Shown one piece after another: positions 1 to 8,957 of a DNA stretch of 64,000 nt. The stretch comes from Thalassobacillus cyri (GTDB lineage: Bacteria; Bacillota; Bacilli; Bacillales; Halobacillaceae). Position 1 is the first letter of the stretch. Each line of letters opens with the position of its first letter. A program made the position numbers and the translations under genes. The notes below the pieces were generated by a model. The model did not search any database and had not been told where the DNA came from. It saw only the letters and a program-made list of their open reading frames with translations. The stretch is taken from positions 91,798 to 155,797 of the forward strand of contig NZ_FNQR01000010.1 of assembly GCF_900107755.1 (NCBI RefSeq), given 5' to 3'.

Positions 1-14
1 TTATCTGAGCTCAT
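1..14 (-). CDS. 5' end of a gene running off the left edge
   Basis: On the minus strand an AAAGGAG ribosome binding site lies six bases before an ATG at position 14. Only four codons (Met-Ser-Ser-Asp) are inside the window, so the product cannot be named. The next gene upstream on the same strand ends at 161, leaving about 150 bases that could hold a promoter. Confidence 0.45.
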
Positions 15-160
15 ATGAAACTCCTTTCACCTATGGAGACAGGTAATATCAAAATTGTAATAATCATTAATATTATATCTCATTACAGTAGATGAAAAAA
101 TCTAAAAAAACGTCTTGTAATTTATAGGGATGATAATTAAAGGATTTCGGTTACCTAGCA

Positions 161-1090
161 TCAATGAATTTTATACTGTTTCAAATCAACTGTTTTCTTA
201 ACCTTACTCCTTTTTTCGGCAACCAGAATTGCTGAGTATAAAATCAATCCAATTCCCAATACTTGCCAAGATCGAAGATGTTCCCCAAGAAAAAGTACTC
301 CAGTTAATACTGCAACAATAGGTTCTATTGTTGCTAATATAGAGGCTTTGCTGGCTTCAAGATGTTTCAAACCTGAAGAATACAATAAATAAGCAGCTAC
401 TGTTGTCACTAAAGCCAGCAAAACGGCATAAACCAACACATCTAAATGTTGAAATCGACCAATCTTGCTCGTTATGTTACTGGTAAATAACATAAATATA
501 CTCGTGTAAAGAAACGTATACATAGTAATGGTTAACGCAGAGTATCGTTTAGTTATAGGTTTACTAAAAATACTATACAATGCATAACAGAACCCCGAAA
601 GGATTCCCATCACTATGATCTTCATCGGTATACCTTGTTGGCCAAAAGGCAGTAAACCCACCACTAACGCACAACCAACAACAGCAAGAGCAAGTGCTAA
701 CCCTTTACGAACAGTCAAGGATTCTTTAAAAAATAGCCGTGAAAGAATGGTTACAAACAATGGACCGGTATATAATAGTGTGACTGCAAGGGATAAACTG
801 GATTGAGAGAAAACTTCAAAGTAAAAATAATTAAAGAACGCAATACTAAAAATTCCTGCACCGCCAAAATAAAAGTGATCTCTTAATCTGGTTCGTACCT
901 GGTCACGATAAAATACCACCATAATTAAGATGAGGATAACAAAGGAAAAAATCCCCCGAATGGCTACAACATCCCATGGTGTAAAGCCGTGAGCATACAA
1001 TGGAGCGATAAATAAACCTATCAAACCCCAACATGCCGCGCCAGCAATTGTTACAAGGTAAACTCTTAAATCTAACATTCTTTTTTTCAT
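161..1090 (-). CDS. DMT-superfamily (EamA-type) transporter
   Basis: A membrane transporter of about 309 residues with ten predicted hydrophobic helices, arranged as two EamA repeats. The second repeat carries the usual Glu/Pro motif (LATIEPIVAVLTGVLFLGE) near the C-terminus. Members of this family export or take up small metabolites, often amino acids, and the substrate cannot be read from sequence. An upstream GTG at 1099 overlaps the ribosome binding site. The ATG at 1090 has GGAG eight bases away and is the better start. It follows the BCCT transporter by about 60 bases on the same strand and is probably the last gene of the hydroxyproline/proline-type catabolic block, perhaps acting in uptake or overflow export. 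Confidence 0.85.
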   Translation of the reverse strand: MKKRMLDLRVYLVTIAGAACWGLIGLFIAPLYAHGFTPWDVVAIRGIFSFVILILIMVVFYRDQVRTRLRDHFYFGGAGIFSIAFFNYFYFEVFSQSSLSLAVTLLYTGPLFVTILSRLFFKESLTVRKGLALALAVVGCALVVGLLPFGQQGIPMKIIVMGILSGFCYALYSIFSKPITKRYSALTITMYTFLYTSIFMLFTSNITSKIGRFQHLDVLVYAVLLALVTTVAAYLLYSSGLKHLEASKASILATIEPIVAVLTGVLFLGEHLRSWQVLGIGLILYSAILVAEKRSKVKKTVDLKQYKIH

Positions 1091-1150
1091 AGCATCCACT
1101 CCAGCAAGCCCCCTGGTATCCCCATCAATTATTTAGGAATATAGGTTTCA

Positions 1151-2737
1151 CTATTTTGCCTTTTTCATCTTTTCTCCTAATGTAGTACTCTTTTCAGGAA
1201 GATTATCAAGGTAATTCTTTTTCTTCAGCAGATTGCCACCAATGCGGAAGTTTTCAAGGAACAACCACAGCATAGGAATTGTCATCAGTAATCCTCCCAG
1301 ATTCAACAGACCCTTAACGGAATCAGAACCACCAGAAGCAACTAGAAGGTAAGAAACAGTAGTTACAATGCTTCCCATTAAAATTTTTATCCTGGTAGGT
1401 GGTTCATCATCAATCTGCTGGTCATGAACACATAAAGTAGCGAGTACAGAACTCATAGGATCGGCGAGGGTTACAAAGGAAAGGATGACGGTTACAAGGA
1501 AGACTATTTGAATGAAAGTACCTCCGGGCATATTACCAAGAACCTGGTAAATGGTAGTCTGCATTCCTAACTCCTGTACAGCAGCCCAAACATCAACTAG
1601 TCCAGAAGACTGCACTTTCATAATCATTCCGGCAAAAACTCCAATCCAGATAATACAGAAGATAGATGGTACTAGTATGTTAAACAGCAAAAATTGGCGT
1701 ACCGTTCGTCCTTTTCCAAGACGTGCCAAAAACATTCCTATTACAGGAGCAAAGATTATAAAGGCGTTCCAGTAAGTAATCGTCCACTCGTTCGGCCACT
1801 GATCCTGGGGCGCCATCGTATTATTATAAGTAATCTTGCTCCAAAAATTATCCATAATAGTGCCAAAAGCTTCCGTACTGATCTTACTGATAAACCGGGC
1901 GTCTCCGAAAACCAGTGCATATCCTAACAAGAAAAATAATAGGATCATGGTGATCGATGAAATTTTTGTCAGTCCTTTAGAAATACCAGTAACAGAGGAG
2001 ATAATAAAAAAGGCACCAACAAAAACCGCGATAAGCAGCCAGACCAGATTGCCTTGAGCTATATGAAATACACTTTCAAAGCCTGCACCTATCTGCAGAA
2101 GACCAGCCCCCATGGAGTTGGAAACACCACTAGCAAGCGCATAGACAGCGAATATCTGTACAAATGTGGTCAGCCAGGGAATCTTACGTTTAAAACTATG
2201 CTCTACAAGTGAGCCAAAGGAAAGACTTTTATTGGAATTATAAGTTAACAGAGCGAATGCTAGACCACAAAAAGAATACATAGAGTACTGAACAAAAGAC
2301 CAGTTAAACATTGTCTGGCTGACTGCGAAGATTGCAGCATCCCGAGAACCGGCGTCTACGTCAGCAGCTACGGGCGGGGTCATAAAATGATAGATTGGCT
2401 CTCCCATGGCCCAAAATAGCAGACCAACGCCAATACCCCCGCACGTAGTAATGGATATCCATTGCCAAGTAGTGTACTCCGGTTTCGCATCCTCCCCTCC
2501 AATTCGAACGTCCCCATACTTAAAAATAACGAAACAAATGGCGAAAATAATGGCTAACACAGATAAAAGGTTAATCCACCAACCAAAATTATCGCCTACC
2601 CAATAAATCGTGTTACTAAGGATGGCACCAAAATCTTCTGTAAACAATATGCCGAATAGAATTTCTACCGTAAGAATAATGACAGCCGGGATAAAAACCG
2701 CTTTATAAAGACTGTATGTTTTTTCGTTATTTCTCAT
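1151..2737 (-). CDS. BCCT-family transporter with altered Trp box
   Basis: A betaine/carnitine/choline-type secondary transporter of about 530 residues with twelve hydrophobic segments. The family glycine-rich segment NSMGAGLLQIGAG is near residue 215. The signature in helix 8 reads WTITYWNAF (near residues 322-330), whereas classical members end in Trp-x-Trp-Trp; the last two Trp are replaced by Ala-Phe. These Trp form the quaternary-ammonium binding box in the known structures, so the substrate may not be a simple betaine. The first ATG (2749) directly abuts GGGAGG, and the ATG at 2737 is better spaced, so the start is uncertain by four codons. It lies between an amine oxidoreductase and a DMT transporter in a catabolic block, which suggests nutrient uptake rather than osmoprotection. 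A cre-like site lies upstream. Confidence 0.85.
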   Translation of the reverse strand: MRNNEKTYSLYKAVFIPAVIILTVEILFGILFTEDFGAILSNTIYWVGDNFGWWINLLSVLAIIFAICFVIFKYGDVRIGGEDAKPEYTTWQWISITTCGGIGVGLLFWAMGEPIYHFMTPPVAADVDAGSRDAAIFAVSQTMFNWSFVQYSMYSFCGLAFALLTYNSNKSLSFGSLVEHSFKRKIPWLTTFVQIFAVYALASGVSNSMGAGLLQIGAGFESVFHIAQGNLVWLLIAVFVGAFFIISSVTGISKGLTKISSITMILLFFLLGYALVFGDARFISKISTEAFGTIMDNFWSKITYNNTMAPQDQWPNEWTITYWNAFIIFAPVIGMFLARLGKGRTVRQFLLFNILVPSIFCIIWIGVFAGMIMKVQSSGLVDVWAAVQELGMQTTIYQVLGNMPGGTFIQIVFLVTVILSFVTLADPMSSVLATLCVHDQQIDDEPPTRIKILMGSIVTTVSYLLVASGGSDSVKGLLNLGGLLMTIPMLWLFLENFRIGGNLLKKKNYLDNLPEKSTTLGEKMKKAK

Positions 2738-2930
2738 ATATTTCTTCATCCTCCCTATATTCTATTAATCTTATAAAGAACTTAATATACTTATAGATTG
2801 GAAACCCCCATTGCCCCCGTCGTTTACAAGTAATGATTCACTATTAGGAGAAACCTTTGAACTTTTAGATGATAGAGTACAAAACCTTAATAAATATAAC
2901 TTTGACAAACAATTTCTTCCTTTTTCGAAA

Positions 2931-2944
2931 TGGAAACGCTTACG
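2931..2944. promoter_or_regulatory. cre-like site (CcpA) upstream of the BCCT gene
   Basis: The sequence TGGAAACGCTTACG matches the cre consensus TGWAANCGNTNWCA at the central positions, with two mismatches at the edges. It sits in the 344-base gap between the BCCT gene and the amine oxidoreductase gene. The flanks TTTTCG and CGAAAA extend the symmetry. Catabolite repression of the transporter is inferred. The rest of this gap holds nothing else I can identify. Confidence 0.45.
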
Positions 2945-3081
2945 AAAAATGTTTTTTTAATACCGGGAAGCATTTCTTATCCCGGCAGATCATAAAAGGG
3001 ATTTAGATTTCAATGTTTTTTCTAATAGAATTAAAAGGTGATGGTTTGGAAACTTCAGTGTCCCTTTTCAAAACCAATTAA

Positions 3082-4473
3082 CTAACTCGAAATCACAGAA
3101 GGGAATTTCTTTTCTTTTTGAAATTCAGTAAACCCAAATTCCAGTAAACTATTAATATTTTGTGCTGCCGTGAATCCTGTTTGAATAGCTGTTTCCGTAT
3201 AATAGCTGCCTAAATAATCGCCTGCTAGGAACAATCGCCCGGCAGATTTCGTTAAAATAGGTTGTAGTTCGGCACGACCTGGAAAAATATATGCGGATCC
3301 TAAAGGAAATTTGTTTACTTGAGCTTCCACTACATGATCACTAAAACCAGGGAATATTTCATTTAATTCTTTCAAATAAATTTGAATAATTTCCTCTTCA
3401 GATTTATCAAGTAGACGGCGCCCGCTTTCCCCCGGGGAAAATGTCATAAAACTACTTCCTGGCTGCCTTTCATTTTCCATGGAACGGACTAGATTAGATT
3501 GATGAAGAATAATATCAAATGACCTTTTAGGCGTAGCAAAAGCATATACATCATCCCAAACTTGAGGGTCGGTTTCGTTTGTTAAAAATGCTGCGCTAAC
3601 ATGCGGACCGTAGGTAACCTGATCAAGTGCGTCTGCGATTTCCGGATCAATGTTTACTGCTATTTTTTTTGTGATTGGGGCAGGCGTTGCAAGTACTGCA
3701 TAACGTGCCTCCTCCACATGCTTTACGCCATCTTGAATATAGTGGACGACGACCGAGTCTTCTTTTTGCATAACTTCTAACACTTTTGCCTTTAATTGGA
3801 CACGTTCCCCTAAGGTGGATGCTATCGTATTCGTCAGGGTTGATGGCCCCCCAACAATATTTCTCGATAATCCTCCACTCTTATTCCATACTGTGTGAAA
3901 ATATCCTACCCCTGATCCGGCTGTCATTGTTTCAGGACTGCCAGTTGAACGGCTGACAGTAGGTCTAAAAATTGCATCTGCGTCTGGTGGTAATTCCCCT
4001 GTAAATTCGGCAAAAGTTTGATCATCCATAAATTCTAAAACTCGTTGTTGTTGAGTTCTATAATCTTCAGCCGGCCGTCTCTTTGCTACTTGGCCATATT
4101 TGATAACAGCTGCACGTACTTTTGCCCCTGCGCGTATCATCGCCAATCTAGATTTCCATGACATAGGAACCCTAAATGGGTATAGTTCAACTCTGCCACC
4201 TAAAAGCAACTTGCCATTTAAATGCATGGCAGATAAGCTACCAGGGACAGGTAGTGCAGTTACACCTACAGATTTAAATAATTCATCTGTAGCTGAACCC
4301 TCTCCTGCATATAGATGTCCGCCCCAATTTAACCAATAATCTCCCCGGCGTTCAGAGCGTACTCGCCCACCAACACGATCATCAGATTCTAATAGTAAAA
4401 TATCATGGTGCTTAAGGCGCCAGGCAGCAGACAAACCAGCAAGTCCGCCGCCTATAATAATTACATCTTTCAT
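3082..4473 (-). CDS. FAD-dependent amine oxidoreductase (MAO/PPOX-like fold)
   Basis: A 463-residue flavoprotein with an N-terminal dinucleotide-binding motif (IIIGGGLAGLSAAWRL, residues 5-20) followed by the family GGRVRSE motif. The C-terminal FAD-contact segment is LFLAGDYLGSYYTETAIQTG. These are hallmarks of flavin amine oxidases and protoporphyrinogen-oxidase-like enzymes. It is the third gene of a run aldehyde dehydrogenase, DapA-like, this gene, separated by gaps of 36-64 bases, so probably co-transcribed. By context it could oxidise a cyclic or substituted amino acid (for example D-hydroxyproline to pyrroline-hydroxycarboxylate) to feed the DapA-like enzyme. Known D-hydroxyproline dehydrogenases are usually of a different DAO-like family, so this role is only an inference. 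GGGAGG lies seven bases before the ATG. Confidence 0.8.
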   Translation of the reverse strand: MKDVIIIGGGLAGLSAAWRLKHHDILLLESDDRVGGRVRSERRGDYWLNWGGHLYAGEGSATDELFKSVGVTALPVPGSLSAMHLNGKLLLGGRVELYPFRVPMSWKSRLAMIRAGAKVRAAVIKYGQVAKRRPAEDYRTQQQRVLEFMDDQTFAEFTGELPPDADAIFRPTVSRSTGSPETMTAGSGVGYFHTVWNKSGGLSRNIVGGPSTLTNTIASTLGERVQLKAKVLEVMQKEDSVVVHYIQDGVKHVEEARYAVLATPAPITKKIAVNIDPEIADALDQVTYGPHVSAAFLTNETDPQVWDDVYAFATPKRSFDIILHQSNLVRSMENERQPGSSFMTFSPGESGRRLLDKSEEEIIQIYLKELNEIFPGFSDHVVEAQVNKFPLGSAYIFPGRAELQPILTKSAGRLFLAGDYLGSYYTETAIQTGFTAAQNINSLLEFGFTEFQKEKKFPSVISS

Positions 4474-4509
4474 TGGTCTTCCTCCCTATCCTTACTATAA
4501 TTCGCCTAA

Positions 4510-5412
4510 TTAATGTTGTTGCACCTTAATTTCCCCTAATTCAATTAATATGTTTTCAATTCTTGACTTGTAGTTTTCAGAAGCGGGTACCAGTGGCAGT
4601 CTACTTGATCCTCCTGATAACCCCAATGCTTCTAACCCTGCCTTCACTGTACCTGGAATAGTCTCTTCTTCTATAGCATTATATAAATCCAGCAGATCTT
4701 GATTTAATTTAGTTGCTTCTTTTAAGTTGTTCTCGTTTACGACTAAGTCATATAGTTTTGCGAGTTTTCTAGGAGCCAGGTTGTGTGCTACTCCAACAGC
4801 ACCATGTCCCCCTATTGCTAAGGTAGGCAAAATTAAATGCTCAAAACCAGTAAGTACCGCGAAGTCTGGATTGTCTTTTGTCAATGCAATAAGTTTAGAA
4901 GTATGCTCGCCATCCGCAGTATTTTTAATACCAACAATTCCATCTATTTGACTTATCTCATTAATTAGTTCCGGGTCCAGTTCAACACCTGTGGCATCTG
5001 GGTAATGGTAGATTACGATTCCAATACTTGAGTTTTCTGCTACAGCCTTGTAATGATCAATAATGCCTTGTCTACTAGTTGTCATATAATATGGATTAAT
5101 TACCAAGGCGCAATCCGCACCAGCTTCCGCTGCGTATTTCGTAAGTTCAATAGTATCTTCTGTACGATGACATCCTGTACCCGCCATTACAGGTATCCTG
5201 CCTTTTGATGTATCACACACAAACTGAATTACTTCTTTTCGCTCTTCCATGCTCATTAGGGAGTACTCTCCAGTACTTCCTCCTACTAAGAGACAATGCA
5301 TTCCTCCATCTATCAAATGTTGGATAAGTTGTTCAAGGCCCTTGTAGTCAATACTATTATCTTCTTTCATAGGTGTAGGTAAAGCAGGGATCATTCCGAA
5401 TGGTTTATACAT
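4510..5412 (-). CDS. DapA/DHDPS-superfamily enzyme, likely pyrroline-4-hydroxy-2-carboxylate deaminase
   Basis: A class I aldolase-fold enzyme of 300 residues. It has the GGSTGEYSLM phosphate/carboxylate-binding segment, the catalytic Tyr in IVIYHYPDATG (about residue 135) and the Schiff-base Lys in GIVGIKNTADG (about residue 163). The family includes dihydrodipicolinate synthase, N-acetylneuraminate lyase and the hydroxyproline-pathway deaminase that makes 2-oxoglutarate semialdehyde. Its neighbours are an aldehyde dehydrogenase immediately upstream and a proline-racemase-family gene nearby. That fits the hydroxyproline deaminase better than lysine biosynthesis. A TTG five codons upstream lies inside the ribosome binding site GAGGAGG, so the ATG at 5412 is taken as the start. 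Family membership is certain; the exact substrate is inferred. Confidence 0.82.
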   Translation of the reverse strand: MYKPFGMIPALPTPMKEDNSIDYKGLEQLIQHLIDGGMHCLLVGGSTGEYSLMSMEERKEVIQFVCDTSKGRIPVMAGTGCHRTEDTIELTKYAAEAGADCALVINPYYMTTSRQGIIDHYKAVAENSSIGIVIYHYPDATGVELDPELINEISQIDGIVGIKNTADGEHTSKLIALTKDNPDFAVLTGFEHLILPTLAIGGHGAVGVAHNLAPRKLAKLYDLVVNENNLKEATKLNQDLLDLYNAIEEETIPGTVKAGLEALGLSGGSSRLPLVPASENYKSRIENILIELGEIKVQQH

Positions 5413-5476
5413 ATATATCCTCCTCAAAATTTAAGTTTAAAGAATTCTATTAGATTTCCATTGTTTCTCTGCTCTT

Positions 5477-6967
5477 TCATTGTTCAATATTCACATACAC
5501 GCTTTTTACTTCTGTGTAATTTTCCAGGCCATACACTCCTCCCATTTCACGACCAATGCCGGATTGTTTGTATCCGCCGAATGGCATTGTCTCCCACTCA
5601 AGCCCCACATCATTTATCCAAACTGTCCCGGCTTGTAGTTTACGGGCAATATAGTGGCCAGTTTTTATATTTTCTGTCCAAACACTAGCCGCTAAGCCAT
5701 AAATACTATCATTTGCTCTTTTAATTACTTCTTCTACAGAATCAAATACGAAAACTGACATTACCGGACCAAAGATTTCTTCTCGTGCAATAATCATGTT
5801 ATCTTCAACATCTGCAAAAATAGTTGGTTTCACAAAATAACCTTTATCAAAAGCTTTTTCGCCCCCTGCTACGAGACGTGCACCTTCATTTTTCCCTTTC
5901 TCAATATACTCAAGAACGGTTTGTTTTTGTTTTGCTGAAACAAGTGGGCCCATGTCTGTATCTGAATCCATTCCTGGACCTAATTTCACGTTACTCACAT
6001 AATCCGCCAGTTTTTTGACTACTTGATCATAATGTTTACGGTGAACATAAACACGTGTACAAGCACTGCAATTCTGTCCATGATTATACATCGTACCGTT
6101 AAATGCACCTTCAATAGCTTCATTTATGTTTGCATCCTCTAAAATGATAGTTGGTGACTTACCACCTAACTCGAGCGTAACGTTTTTGATTTGATCTGCA
6201 GACTTTTTCATCACCCCTTTTCCAACAGCTGTAGATCCAGTAAATGAAACTTTGTCAACTAAATCATGAGTAACAATAGCTTCACCAGCTTCCCGCCCAG
6301 ATCCAGGAACAATGTTAACGACACCGTCAGGAAAACCAGCTTCTTTAAAAAGCTCAGCTGCATAAAGCAGTGAAAGCGGTGTTTCACTTGCAGGTTTAAT
6401 TACAACTGTACAGCCCACAGCTAGGGCAGATCCAAGCTTCCAGGCAGCCATCAAAAGTGGGAAATTCCATGGAATAATCTGGCCTACAACCCCAACAGGT
6501 TCATGCTCTGTATAGTTCAAATACTCTGGCGATACTTGCGTTGTTTTTCCTTGTATCTTAGTTGCGAAGCCTGCATAGTATCTGAAGTGTTCAATGGATC
6601 CATCAACGTCATCTGTTAACGCAACCTGATATGGTTTACCATTATCAAGTGCCTCTAGTTGGGCGAGTTCCTCACGATTTTCTTCCAAAAGATCTGCGAA
6701 CTTGTAAATGACACGTGACCTTTGAAACGCTTTCATTTTTGACCATTCACCATCATCAAAGGCTTTTCTTGCAGCTTTCACCGCAAAATCCACATCTTCG
6801 GCTTGCGCTTCACTAACTTGGGCAAATGATTCTTCTGTTGCAGGGTCAATAACATCAAATGTTTTTCCACTAACCGCTTTTACGTATTCCCCATTAATAT
6901 AGAGCCCTATATCCTCTTTTAGGAACTCTTTTACCTTTGGCTTTAACTCGTAACCAGTAGCTTTCAT
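5477..6967 (-). CDS. NAD(P)-dependent aldehyde dehydrogenase, likely 2-oxoglutarate semialdehyde dehydrogenase
   Basis: A full-length ALDH of 496 residues. It has the IIPWNFPLLMAAWK motif, the general-base Glu in VTLELGGKSP (about residue 268) and the nucleophile Cys in GQNCSACTR (about residue 302). Sequence style is near betaine- and phenylacetaldehyde-type dehydrogenases. Being first in the run with a DapA-like deaminase, it most plausibly oxidises 2-oxoglutarate semialdehyde to 2-oxoglutarate, the last step of 4-hydroxyproline breakdown. A ribosome binding site GGGAGG is eight bases before the ATG. A strong SigA promoter and an abutting palindrome shared with the putB promoter lie upstream, so it probably heads the operon. 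Confidence 0.85.
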   Translation of the reverse strand: MKATGYELKPKVKEFLKEDIGLYINGEYVKAVSGKTFDVIDPATEESFAQVSEAQAEDVDFAVKAARKAFDDGEWSKMKAFQRSRVIYKFADLLEENREELAQLEALDNGKPYQVALTDDVDGSIEHFRYYAGFATKIQGKTTQVSPEYLNYTEHEPVGVVGQIIPWNFPLLMAAWKLGSALAVGCTVVIKPASETPLSLLYAAELFKEAGFPDGVVNIVPGSGREAGEAIVTHDLVDKVSFTGSTAVGKGVMKKSADQIKNVTLELGGKSPTIILEDANINEAIEGAFNGTMYNHGQNCSACTRVYVHRKHYDQVVKKLADYVSNVKLGPGMDSDTDMGPLVSAKQKQTVLEYIEKGKNEGARLVAGGEKAFDKGYFVKPTIFADVEDNMIIAREEIFGPVMSVFVFDSVEEVIKRANDSIYGLAASVWTENIKTGHYIARKLQAGTVWINDVGLEWETMPFGGYKQSGIGREMGGVYGLENYTEVKSVYVNIEQ

Positions 6968-7027
6968 TATTTTAACCTCCCATTTTCTTTGATTTAAGGA
7001 ACAGAATTTTCAAACTTGTTTGAAACT

Positions 7028-7074
7028 AATATAGCAAATCGATGAATTAATGTAAACCCTTTTTTTAAAAAGGG
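7028..7074 (-). promoter_or_regulatory. SigA promoter and abutting 18-bp palindrome upstream of the aldehyde dehydrogenase gene
   Basis: Read on the minus strand, TTTACA (7051-7056) is followed after 17 bases by TATATT (7028-7033). Directly upstream of the -35 lies the palindrome CCC-T5-A7-GGG (7057-7074). A near-identical palindrome sits at the same place next to the putB promoter (16611-16630). The shared position suggests an operator for one regulator, perhaps the RpiR-type protein encoded at 16.7 kb; that link is inference. Confidence 0.55.
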
Positions 7075-7119
7075 AATATTACATTTCATTTTAGTTGTGA
7101 ATCCTTGAAAAATTTACAT

Positions 7120-7148
7120 AAAAAAAGAATCCCTTGAAAATGGGATTC
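7120..7148 (-). terminator. Rho-independent terminator
   Basis: A 7-bp stem (GAATCCC and GGGATTC) with an eight-base loop is followed on the minus strand by seven T. It would end transcripts coming from the 7591-8715 gene and the small ORF at 7269-7361. Confidence 0.6.
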
Positions 7149-7268
7149 TCAAAAGTTAAAGTGCTGAGGATTTATTCAATTAAACTTTCCAATACTTTTT
7201 TTTAAAAAAACAATAATTTTAAATTTTAAACTTCCTAGATTACTTAAGTATCAACTCGAAATCAATTC

Positions 7269-7361
7269 TTACTTATTTAGTACACTATAGATGGTATCTA
7301 AGGTTGTAATCTTCATTATATCTTTTTCAAATTCCATTTTTATTTTCTCGCTTGTATACAC
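7269..7361 (-). CDS. small ORF, unknown (30 aa)
   Basis: A GTG-started frame of 30 codons preceded by a good ribosome binding site (GAGGAGTGAG, eight or nine bases away), ending with TAA and followed by a terminator at 7120-7148. The predicted peptide is charged at the N-terminus (VYTSEKIKMEFEKD...) with no membrane segment. It may be a real micro-ORF or the N-terminal stub of a decayed gene. I do not recognise a family. The remaining bases from 6968 to 7590 hold only the promoter and terminator described separately. Confidence 0.3.
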   Translation of the reverse strand: MYTSEKIKMEFEKDIMKITTLDTIYSVLNK

Positions 7362-7590
7362 TTTTACTCACTCCTCTTAATTATATTAAAAAAACTATTG
7401 TTATATAAAAACCATCTTCTAGCATTCATATTCTAGTGAAAATATTCACTTGCATTGTGAAGAATTAATGAAAATTTCCGTAGGGGAAATATGCGACCAC
7501 CTCGGTTGAGAAGATGGTCGTATTTGAAATAGCACTATAGTAGCTACAGATTACCTGCTCCGCTTTAATCTTAAACAATAAAAACCATAC

Positions 7591-8715
7591 CTAAGCCCAA
7601 TGCGGAGTATCCCATAACTTTAATTTTTGACCAATTTCTTTTTCTTTAGCATTTTGATAAACTTTATACCCCCATGCAGCATCCTCAACAGGAAGTCCTC
7701 CTGTTACAAAAATAATAATATCTTTCTCTGAGGTTCTACCTTTTGTTTCCCCTAGAGCAATATCACCCAGATCTTTTATTTTTTGCTCATTAAGTTTTTT
7801 ATTTTCCACTAATTCCAATAATTGTCCTGACATTGCCCAATCCAAGATACTATCTATTCCTTCCTCGTGTTCTAATCCATCTCGCAACCATCCTTTATGC
7901 ATTCCCCATAAATCTGCAACAATTGTATTTTCAGTCAATACTTCATCAGGAAAGTCTACAGCACCTGTAAGAGTGATTAACGCCCCCTCTTTTATCCACT
8001 CTTTTTCAATCCGAGGTTTTTGGTGACCTGAAGTAGCAACAGTTAAAATATCTGATTCCTCAACACATTCTTGCATGCTTTCAGCCGCTACTGTTTCAAC
8101 TCCCAATTCATTGGTTAATTGATTTGCAATTTCTTTTCCTTTTTCAAGGTTAATATCAAACAATGTTATCTTTTCAATAGCTGGATGTGAGGTGATAATA
8201 GCTTCTATACAAGCTCTATTTATAACCCCTCCTCCAATAGCTCCTACTACTTTTGCATTTTTGGAGGCCAAGTATTTTGTAGCAACTCCCGGAACGGCCC
8301 CTGTACGCATGGCACTAATCAAATTTCCAGACATTAACGCAAGAGGGGCGCCTGTGTCAGCATCATTTAAAGTTACCGTGTGAATAGAGCGTGGCAACCC
8401 TTTTTTTTGGTTTTCTATATTAGAGCCATACCATTTCTCCCCACAGACATTAAAATTACCACCAAGATAAGAAATGAGAGACATAAAACGACGGTCTGGT
8501 CCTTTAAGAGGCATATTAGAGAATGGAGAACTCTTGGGGAACCATAGCATTATTCCATGATCATTCCCTCTAGGCCCCCCCATTACATAATCACCTTTAC
8601 CAAGAATTTTAAATGTTTCATCAATAGTTTCCACACAGTGAGCCATGTCTAGGGCCCCCGCTTCTATAATGTCTTCCTCGCTTAAAAATAAAAAGTCTAA
8701 TTGTTGATTAGTCAT
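7591..8715 (-). CDS. Ornithine cyclodeaminase/mu-crystallin family protein, long form
   Basis: A 374-residue protein with the cyclodeaminase/mu-crystallin fold. The substrate-side motif SAMRTGAVPGVATKYLAS is followed by a Rossmann motif AIGGGVINRACIEAI (about residues 160-173). It is about 50 residues longer than the second homologue at 9510 and has an insert near residues 60-110. Members of this size are, as I recall, annotated in databases as tyramine oxidase subunit B; others are ketimine or pyrroline-2-carboxylate reductases. The linked flavin amine oxidoreductase at 3.1-4.5 kb makes a functional pairing worth testing. GGAGGAG lies before the ATG. The chemical role is not determined by sequence. 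Confidence 0.75.
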   Translation of the reverse strand: MTNQQLDFLFLSEEDIIEAGALDMAHCVETIDETFKILGKGDYVMGGPRGNDHGIMLWFPKSSPFSNMPLKGPDRRFMSLISYLGGNFNVCGEKWYGSNIENQKKGLPRSIHTVTLNDADTGAPLALMSGNLISAMRTGAVPGVATKYLASKNAKVVGAIGGGVINRACIEAIITSHPAIEKITLFDINLEKGKEIANQLTNELGVETVAAESMQECVEESDILTVATSGHQKPRIEKEWIKEGALITLTGAVDFPDEVLTENTIVADLWGMHKGWLRDGLEHEEGIDSILDWAMSGQLLELVENKKLNEQKIKDLGDIALGETKGRTSEKDIIIFVTGGLPVEDAAWGYKVYQNAKEKEIGQKLKLWDTPHWA

Positions 8716-8957
8716 ATTTTCTCCTCCAAATTATAGTTATATTTGTAATCCTCTTATTCGAAAAAAATTCTTTATAAAGTTAATAGAAGTAACTACTTAA
8801 GAAAAGAACCTATTAAAACCTAAATACTACTACATAGTAGGTATATACATGTAGCAACTGATAGTTTTCAAGACTATTGTGATTTTTCTGAATACTGTAA
8901 GTAGTATTAGCTGTTTTATATTATTAATTATTCATTTAATACAAATGGGGATTAGGT

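Noticed and set aside
4510..5412. dapA for lysine biosynthesis
   Set aside because: No other lysine genes are near, and the neighbours point to catabolism; the fold alone does not define the reaction.
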